From assembly GCA_018827585.1 (NCBI GenBank), contig JAHJXP010000108.1, positions 1 to 10,059 on the forward strand: a DNA stretch of 10,059 nucleotides, in the 5' to 3' direction. Position 1 is the first letter of the stretch. Every line of letters starts with the position of its first letter. This document shows positions 5,754-10,059 of this stretch, in pieces. The DNA is from Pseudomonadota bacterium. Lineage in GTDB: Bacteria > Desulfobacterota > Syntrophia > Syntrophales > UBA5619. A program made the position numbers and the translations under genes. The notes beneath the pieces are model-generated. The model was not told the DNA's origin, made no database searches, and saw only the letters and a list, made by a program, of their open reading frames with translations.

Positions 5754-6317
5754 ATGAACATAATTCTCACGGGATACCGCTGCACGGGGAAGACGTCGGT
5801 GGGACGGAGGCTCGCGGCCCGTCTGGGTCGCCCCTTCTACAACGCAGACGATCTCATCATAAACCGGGCGGGCAAGACGGTCGAAGAGATCGTCGCCAAG
5901 GGGGGGTGGCCGGCGTTCAGGGAGGCGGAAGGGGCGGTAATCAAAGACCTGTCCGATATGGACGGCTGCGTCATCTCCCCCGGGGGCGGCGCTTTTCTCG
6001 ATGCCCGGAATGTTGAATACATGAAGAGAAACGGTCTGTTCATCTGGCTCGTCGCCGACGCGAAGACGATCGTGCGGAGGCTGGAAAAAGATCAGACGGG
6101 CGGGGCGCCGCGTCCTTCGCTGACCGGCAAGCCGGTCGAGCAGGAGGTGCGGGAGGTCCTCGCGGAAAGAGAACCGCTCTACAGGCGGATCGCCGATCTC
6201 ACGGTGGACACTTCCGCCCGGACGGTGGAGGAGGTCGCGACGACGATCATCCGCGCCCTCGAAAGACGGCATCTCCCCCGCTGCGCCGCCGCTCCCGTCG
6301 TCGGCGCCTCCGCATGA
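5754..6317 (+). CDS. aroK: Shikimate kinase
   Basis: Phosphorylates shikimate at the 3-hydroxyl with ATP, giving the aroA substrate. With the start at ATG 5754 the product is 187 residues, beginning MNIILTGYRCTGKTSVG, where the Walker A loop sits right at the N-terminus as the family expects. Shikimate contacts are D33 (NADD), R57 (FREAE) and GGG 77-79 (SPGGGA). R120 (RPSL) is the lid arginine, and R139 lies in the AEREPLY motif. The frame stays open upstream to ATG 5670, but those 28 extra residues come from sequence next to the repeat and have no family counterpart, so 5754 is preferred; AAAGGA lies about ten bases before it. The last ~15 residues are a low-complexity Ala/Pro tail. The gene sits apart from aroA, separated by palindromic repeats. 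Confidence 0.94.
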   Translation: MNIILTGYRCTGKTSVGRRLAARLGRPFYNADDLIINRAGKTVEEIVAKGGWPAFREAEGAVIKDLSDMDGCVISPGGGAFLDARNVEYMKRNGLFIWLVADAKTIVRRLEKDQTGGAPRPSLTGKPVEQEVREVLAEREPLYRRIADLTVDTSARTVEEVATTIIRALERRHLPRCAAAPVVGASA

Positions 6318-6443
6318 GGGCGGCTGAAGCCGCGCCCGTCCGGGGACCGGGACAGGCCGGGAAGGCCGCGGGCGAGCTCGGCAGCGGCCTGCGGGAACGC
6401 CCGCCCCGCCGGTGGGGAACCCTTTACGGGAAGGAGAAATAAC

Positions 6444-7499
6444 ATGTCCGGAAACACCATCGGCGTTCTGTTCAAGGTCACGACGTGGGGAGAGTCCCAC
6501 GGACCGGCCGTCGGGGCCGTCATCGACGGCTGCCCGCCCCGGATAGATATTTCGGAGACGGACATCCAGGCGGAACTCGACCGGCGGAGACCGGGAGGTC
6601 TTTTATCGGCGAGCCCCCGCCGCGAGGCGGACCGCGTGGAGATCCTCTCCGGCGTCTTCGAGGGAAAGACGACAGGGACCCCGATTTCGCTCATGATCCG
6701 TAACGCCGACGCCGAAAGCGCCGCTTACGAAGAGCTCCGGAATCTCTTCCGCCCCGGCCACGGGGATATCACCTACCAGGCGAAGTACGGGATTCGCGAT
6801 CACCGGGGCGGGGGCCGCGCCTCGGGCCGCGAAACCGCCGGTCGCGTGGCCGCCGGCGCCGTCGCCCGGAAGATCATCGGCCGGGCGGGGATGGCCGTTA
6901 CGGCCTTCACGAGAGAACTGGGCGGCATCGTCGCCGGGGGAGAATTTTCGGCGGAGACCGCGGAGAACCCCCTGCGCTGTCCAGATCCGGAAGCGGGGAA
7001 AAGAATGATCGCCCGGCTGGAAGAAGCGCGGGCCACAGGCGACACGCTCGGCGGGATCGTGGAGATCCGCGTCCGGGGCTGCCCGCCGGGCCTCGGCGAG
7101 CCGGTGTTCGGCAAGATCGACGGCGATCTCGCGGGGGCGCTCATGGGGATTGGGACCGTCAAGGGAGTGGAGATCGGCGCGGGCTTCGCAGCGGCCCGGA
7201 TGACCGGTTCGGCCTGCAACGACACCATCGGACCGGAGGGCTTCCGGACGAACAATGCCGGGGGGATTCTGGCGGGGATCACCAGCGGCGCCGAGATCGT
7301 CATCCGCGTTGCGTGCAAGCCCATCCCCTCCATCGCAAGGCCGCAGGAAACAATCGACATTTGGGGAAATCCCGCCGTCGTGACGATCAAAGGCAGGCAC
7401 GACGCGGCGGTCATCCCGCGGATCATCCCGGTCTGCGAGGCTATGGTCTCGATCGTCCTGGCGGATCATCTTTTGCGTCAGCGGGCGATTGCGGGGTGA
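6444..7499 (+). CDS. aroC: Chorismate synthase
   Basis: Converts EPSP to chorismate, the branch point for Phe, Tyr and Trp, by an anti-1,4-elimination that needs reduced FMN. The 351-residue product is full length. It shows WGESHG with catalytic H19 (15-20), RRRPGG (47-52), the FMN-binding FRPGHGDIT segment (102-110), GGGRASGRETAGRVAAGA (122-139) and the C-terminal RHD (about 318-320) followed by PRIIPVCEAM. The family signature usually reads GRSSARET; here it is GRASGRET, a mild variation. The Shine-Dalgarno AAGGAG (6431-6436) is seven bases before the ATG and is among the best in the cluster. The 126-base gap after aroK is GC-rich with no obvious terminator. A repeat begins right after the TGA. 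Confidence 0.97.
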   Translation: MSGNTIGVLFKVTTWGESHGPAVGAVIDGCPPRIDISETDIQAELDRRRPGGLLSASPRREADRVEILSGVFEGKTTGTPISLMIRNADAESAAYEELRNLFRPGHGDITYQAKYGIRDHRGGGRASGRETAGRVAAGAVARKIIGRAGMAVTAFTRELGGIVAGGEFSAETAENPLRCPDPEAGKRMIARLEEARATGDTLGGIVEIRVRGCPPGLGEPVFGKIDGDLAGALMGIGTVKGVEIGAGFAAARMTGSACNDTIGPEGFRTNNAGGILAGITSGAEIVIRVACKPIPSIARPQETIDIWGNPAVVTIKGRHDAAVIPRIIPVCEAMVSIVLADHLLRQRAIAG

Positions 7500-7500
7500 T

Positions 7501-7645
7501 GGCTTCGTAAAAAGTCCAAAATCCCCTTCCCCTTGATGGGGGAGGGTTAGGGTGGGGGTGAAAAGTGGTTGTGTTTTAGCCAGTTATTGCCCCCTCCCCT
7601 TAATCCCCTCCCGCCAGGGGAGGGTAAATTTCATTTTTTCACGAG
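7501..7645. repeat. Palindromic ~145-bp intergenic repeat, copy A (aroC-tyrA)
   Basis: It starts GGCTTCGTAAAAAGTC and ends near ATTTTTTCACGAG; these ends are rough inverted repeats of each other. Inside are two GC hairpins: CCTTCCCC...GGGGGAGGG (about 7526-7546) and CCCTCCC with GGGGAGGG (about 7608-7624), separated by GGTGGGGGTGAAAAGTGG and a middle A/T stretch. It aligns almost end to end with 8716-8862, differing mainly in the middle. No ORF is present. The C/G-rich half-palindromes mark it as a dispersed non-autonomous element. It fills the gap between aroC and tyrA. Confidence 0.8.
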
Positions 7646-7663
7646 TTCGATAAGGTTGAACGG

Positions 7664-8440
7664 ATGAACGGATTTGAAATCGGCATTATCGGCGGGACCG
7701 GCGGCATCGGAAGATGGTTAGCAGGCTTTTTTACCGGCGAAGGTTATCCCGTCCATGTTACGGGACGGTCTGCGGGGATGCCCCTGCCGGAGCTTGCGGC
7801 CCGCTGCCGCGTCGTCATCGTGGCCGTTCCCATCGCGGCGACCAGCGACGTCATCCGGCGCGTGGGGCCCTATCTTCCCAAGGACGCGCTTCTGATGGAT
7901 CTGACCTCCCTAAAGGAGGCGCCCGTCCGGGAGATGCTTAAGGCCACCGAGGCGGAGGTCGTGGGCTGCCACCCCCTCTTCGGACCGGATTGTCCTTCTC
8001 TCGCCGGCCAGAATATCGTCCTGTGCCCGGCGCGGGGCGACGGATGGCTCGGTGCGATAGAGGCCCCCTTCACGAAAAACGGCGCCCGCGTCACGGTAAC
8101 GACGCCCGGGGAGCACGACCGGATGATGGCCCTCGTGCAGGGGCTCAACCACCTGGAGACGATCCTCATGGGGCTCGCCCTCAGAGATTCCGGCGTGGAG
8201 GCATCGACGCTCGACGCCTTCTCCACACCCGCCTTCCGGACAAAGCGGGCGATCTGCGAGAAGGTCTTCAGCGGCCGTCCCGAGATGTACGCGGGCATCC
8301 TGGCGGGTAATCCGAACATGGCCGGGATCATGGATATCTGCGAAAGAAACCTTTCCGTTCTCAAGGGACTGGTCCTGAACCGGGATGTAGAGGGACTTGC
8401 CGCCCTGATGGGCCGCCAGGAGACGGTCGAACGGCAATAA
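7664..8440 (+). CDS. tyrA: Prephenate (or arogenate) dehydrogenase, compact form
   Basis: Oxidatively decarboxylates prephenate (or arogenate) with NAD(P)+ on the tyrosine branch. At 258 residues it is a minimal TyrA, with no chorismate mutase or ACT domain. Residues 6-16 form the dinucleotide loop GIIGGTGGIGR. The second strand ends VTGRS (32-36); Arg rather than Asp at this place hints at NADP use, though this is inference. HPLFGP (103-108) carries the catalytic His103, and LNHLETI (161-167) is the second conserved His motif. The helical dimer domain follows, with STPAFR and NPNM. The ribosome binding site before ATG 7664 is weak (AAGG near 7652). It lies between two copies of a dispersed repeat. 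Lacking a mutase, it depends on prephenate from pheA. No feedback domain is visible, so control may rest on the upstream attenuator. Confidence 0.92.
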   Translation: MNGFEIGIIGGTGGIGRWLAGFFTGEGYPVHVTGRSAGMPLPELAARCRVVIVAVPIAATSDVIRRVGPYLPKDALLMDLTSLKEAPVREMLKATEAEVVGCHPLFGPDCPSLAGQNIVLCPARGDGWLGAIEAPFTKNGARVTVTTPGEHDRMMALVQGLNHLETILMGLALRDSGVEASTLDAFSTPAFRTKRAICEKVFSGRPEMYAGILAGNPNMAGIMDICERNLSVLKGLVLNRDVEGLAALMGRQETVERQ

Positions 8441-8445
8441 AGGGG

Positions 8446-8474
8446 TTGACATGCCTTTTGAAGTCTGGTAGGAA
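8446..8474 (+). promoter_or_regulatory. Sigma70-type promoter for the trp leader
   Basis: A perfect TTGACA (8446-8451) lies six bases after the tyrA stop. With a 17-bp spacer the -10 would be TAGGAA (8469-8474), only three of six consensus matches. It precedes the Trp leader peptide by about 40 bases, the usual layout for an attenuated trp operon. Readthrough from the aro genes could also enter here. Confidence 0.55.
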
Positions 8475-8515
8475 AGGGCCGCATCTTGAAAACAATCAGC
8501 AAGACGGGAACGCGT

Positions 8516-8593
8516 ATGAAGCGGATCGCAATCAGGAACTGGTGGTGGTGGAACAATACAGAAGGAGGGGTTTGTCCGCTGCTGATCCGATGA
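8516..8593 (+). CDS. trpL: trp operon leader peptide (25 aa, four consecutive Trp)
   Basis: ATG 8516 to TGA 8591-8593 encodes M-K-R-I-A-I-R-N, then W-W-W-W (8540-8551), then N-N-T-E-G-G-V-C-P-L-L-I-R. Four Trp codons in a row followed 15 bases after the stop by a terminator is the hallmark of Trp-tRNA-sensing attenuation. The upstream ribosome site is weak (GACGGGAA, 8503-8510). The product is expected to serve only as a sensor. Its end (VCPLL) and length match the aromatic leader at 674-751. The gene symbol is used by role, not by sequence identity to the enteric peptide. Confidence 0.9.
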   Translation: MKRIAIRNWWWWNNTEGGVCPLLIR

Positions 8594-8626
8594 TCTAATG
8601 AAAATCAAAGCCGTGGGGACCTCTTC
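8561..8626 (+). promoter_or_regulatory. Possible antiterminator pairing of the trp attenuator
   Basis: GTCC (8574-8577) can pair with GGAC (8617-8620), GAG (8565-8567) with CTC (8621-8623), and GAA (8561-8563) with TTC (8624-8626). These use the top of the terminator 5' arm and its loop, as in the aro attenuator. The match is short and contains a six-base bulge, so it is much weaker evidence than the aro version. Confidence 0.45.
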
Positions 8627-8649
8627 AGGACCCACGGCTTTTTTGTTTT
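8608..8649 (+). terminator. Attenuator terminator of the trp operon
   Basis: AAGCCGTGGG (8608-8617) pairs perfectly with CCCACGGCTT (8631-8640), a ten-bp stem over a 13-base loop, followed by TTTTTT, G and TTTT. The tail GGCTTTTTTGTTTT is identical to that of the aro attenuator. Confidence 0.92.
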
Positions 8650-8655
8650 GCAGGC

Positions 8656-8688
8656 AAAAAAGGCCGTGACGATTCACGGCCTTTTTTT
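8656..8688. terminator. Second, very strong hairpin after the trp attenuator
   Basis: AAAAAAGGCCGTGA (8656-8669) pairs with TCACGGCCTTTTTT (8674-8687) around a four-base loop CGAT, with an A-run before and a T-run after, so it could terminate on both strands. Standing between promoter and trpE, it must be bypassed for trpE expression. It parallels the hairpin at 824-865. Confidence 0.85.
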
Positions 8689-8715
8689 ATAATGTTCATG
8701 ATGGGAGAGCTTTGC

Positions 8716-8862
8716 CGACTTCGCAAAAAGTCGCAAATCTCCCTCCCCCTTGACGGGGGAGGGTCAGGGTGGGGGTGATAAGTGGCCGTATCTTTGCGTG
8801 TGATTTCCCCCTCCCCTTAGTCCCCTCCCGCCGAGGGAGGGGAAATTTTACTTTTTACAAGA
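8716..8862. repeat. Palindromic ~145-bp intergenic repeat, copy B (trp leader-trpE)
   Basis: It begins GACTTCGCAAAAAGTC (itself a small hairpin) and ends ACTTTTTACAAGAG, close to inverted repeats. The core CCCTTGACGGGGGAGGGTCA and the later CCCTCCCCTTAGTCCCCTCC correspond base for base, with few changes, to the copy at 7501-7645. No gene is present. It lies in the transcribed leader of trpE, between the second hairpin and the trpE ribosome binding site, so it adds GC-rich structure to the untranslated mRNA. Confidence 0.8.
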
Positions 8863-8919
8863 GCGTCAGCTTTGAATTCCGTCATTTATTCAAAGTTCTC
8901 GATGAAAGAGGAATCGACC

Positions 8920-10059
8920 ATGTACACACCGGATTTTGAAACATTCACTAAATTGGCAACGGAAGGAAACCTGATCCCCGTCTGCCGGGAGATCCTCGCC
9001 GACACGGAAACGCCCGTCACGGCCCTCATGAAGCTTGCCGACCGCCCCCATCTCTTTCTGTTGGAGAGCGTGGAGGGGGGCGAGAAATGGGGGCGGTACA
9101 GCTTCCTCGGGTCGGACCCGCGGATCATCTGCCGCATCCGGGGGGAAGAGGTCGTTATCGAGGAAAACCATACGGTGCAACGGCACCCGCATGGGAGCGA
9201 TCCGCTGCGGTTTCTCAAGGAAATCCTCAGCCGTTACCGCCCCGTCACCCTCGTGGGATTGCCGCGGTTCTTCGGAGGGGCCGTAGGTTTTCTCGGCTAC
9301 GACATGGTCCGGTATTTCGAGCGCCTCCCTGCCGGCCGCGGAGACGCCCCCGTCGACGACGAGGCCGTCTTTCTTCTCACCGACACGCTGATCATCTTCG
9401 ACAACGTCCGCCACACGATCAAGATCGTCGCCTGCGCCATCACCGGCGAAGGAGAGGACCTGCGGGCCCTCTACAACGGGGCCGTCCGCCGGATTGAAGA
9501 GATGACGGACCTTCTCATGACCCCTCTGACGGCGAAGAAGTCCTCCTGCGAGCAGCAGGCGGCTCCCCCCTTCCGGCCCGACATGGAACCGGAGGCCTAC
9601 CGCGCCATGGTCCGCAAGGCCAAGGAGTACATCGCCGCGGGGGATATAATCCAGGTCGTCCTCTCCCAGCGGTTCCAGAGGGAATCCGCGGCGGACCCGG
9701 TTAATCTCTACCGGGCGCTCCGCCATGTCAACCCCTCGCCCTACATGTTCTTTCTCCGCCTGGACAACCTCCGTCTCATCGGCTCCTCGCCGGAAGTTAT
9801 GGTCCGCCTCGAAGAGGGGATCGCCGAGCTCAAGCCCATCGCCGGGACGAGGCGCAGGGGGAAAAACGAGCAGGACGACCGGCGGCTGGCCGACGAACTC
9901 CTGGAGGACCCTAAGGAGCGGGCGGAGCACGTCATGCTCGTCGACCTGGGCCGGAACGACCTCGGACGGATCGCCCGGATCGGGAGCGTCCAGGTCGGCC
10001 GGCTGATGGCGGTGGAGCGCTATTCCCACGTCATGCACCTCGTCTCCGACATCCAGGCG
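8920..10059 (+). CDS. trpE: Anthranilate synthase component I (3' end outside the window)
   Basis: Makes anthranilate from chorismate with ammonia passed from the TrpG glutaminase subunit, the first step of the Trp branch. The window holds 380 residues and stays open to its last base; family members are around 480-520, so roughly 110-130 C-terminal residues are missing. LLES (47-50) is the Trp-binding feedback motif, followed by WGRYSFLG. The catalytic half shows AGDIIQVVLSQRF (240-252), NPSPYMFF (271-278), GSSPE (288-292) and PIAGTRRRG (306-314), then LVDLGRNDLGR (340-350). ATG 8920 has AGAGGA seven bases upstream; an in-frame ATG at 8902 lacks such a site. It follows the Trp attenuator, so it likely has both attenuation and end-product inhibition. 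It presumably heads a trp operon beyond the window. Confidence 0.95.
   Translation, partial: MYTPDFETFTKLATEGNLIPVCREILADTETPVTALMKLADRPHLFLLESVEGGEKWGRYSFLGSDPRIICRIRGEEVVIEENHTVQRHPHGSDPLRFLKEILSRYRPVTLVGLPRFFGGAVGFLGYDMVRYFERLPAGRGDAPVDDEAVFLLTDTLIIFDNVRHTIKIVACAITGEGEDLRALYNGAVRRIEEMTDLLMTPLTAKKSSCEQQAAPPFRPDMEPEAYRAMVRKAKEYIAAGDIIQVVLSQRFQRESAADPVNLYRALRHVNPSPYMFFLRLDNLRLIGSSPEVMVRLEEGIAELKPIAGTRRRGKNEQDDRRLADELLEDPKERAEHVMLVDLGRNDLGRIARIGSVQVGRLMAVERYSHVMHLVSDIQA

Noticed and set aside
7526..7625. C/G-rich runs with regular spacing as a CRISPR array or G-quadruplex block
   Set aside because: There are no repeated unit-spacer arrays; the runs belong to the two arms of a dispersed palindromic repeat. 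G-runs exist but no distinct quadruplex role can be supported.
8890..10038. Long open frame (382 codons) on the - strand opposite trpE
   Set aside because: It mirrors trpE, whose motifs (LLES, PIAGTRRRG) are unmistakable; the antisense product is an Asp/Val/Pro-rich shadow typical of high-GC coding DNA.

Overview
This GC-rich window (mostly around 60% or more G+C in genes) carries a collinear aromatic amino acid cluster on the + strand. In order it holds the 3' end of an AMP-forming acyl-CoA synthetase gene, a regulatory leader, then aroF (type I-beta DAHP synthase), aroB, pheA (P-protein), a tiny coupled ORF, aroA, aroK, aroC and tyrA, then a second regulatory leader and the start of trpE, which runs off the window. 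The gene set, the I-beta DAHP synthase, the fused mutase-dehydratase, the medium-chain/aromatic-type acyl-CoA synthetase neighbour and the GC-rich intergenic repeats suggest an anaerobic deltaproteobacterium (Syntrophus/Syntrophobacterales-like). That placement is an inference; there is no rRNA or other direct marker.

Layout: 2-343 is the acyl-CoA synthetase C-terminus. 344-876 is AT-rich and non-coding apart from one tiny ORF. It holds an imperfect hairpin, A/T repeats, a sigma70-like promoter and a transcription attenuator whose 25-residue leader peptide contains eight aromatic codons in a row (Trp-Tyr-Trp-Phe-Tyr-Tyr-Phe-Phe). From 877 to 5443 the genes aroF, aroB, pheA, small ORF and aroA overlap or nearly abut, so they look translationally coupled. 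5444-5753 holds inverted-repeat elements. aroK and aroC follow. Two diverged copies of a ~145-bp palindromic intergenic repeat flank tyrA (7501-7645 and 8716-8862). 8446-8688 is a classic trp attenuator with a Trp-Trp-Trp-Trp leader peptide, ahead of trpE.

Together the genes make DAHP, then dehydroquinate, then (after steps not encoded here) shikimate-3-phosphate, EPSP and chorismate, and branch to Phe (pheA), Tyr (tyrA) and Trp (trpE). aroD/aroQ and aroE are not in the window. The most striking point is that the two attenuators look like copies of one module. Both have 25-residue leaders with a shared Val-Cys-Pro-Leu-Leu near the end, an identical 14-nt terminator tail, a GCAGG spacer and a second GGCCGTG hairpin. 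Only the sensing codons differ: all three aromatic amino acids for the common pathway, Trp alone for the Trp branch.
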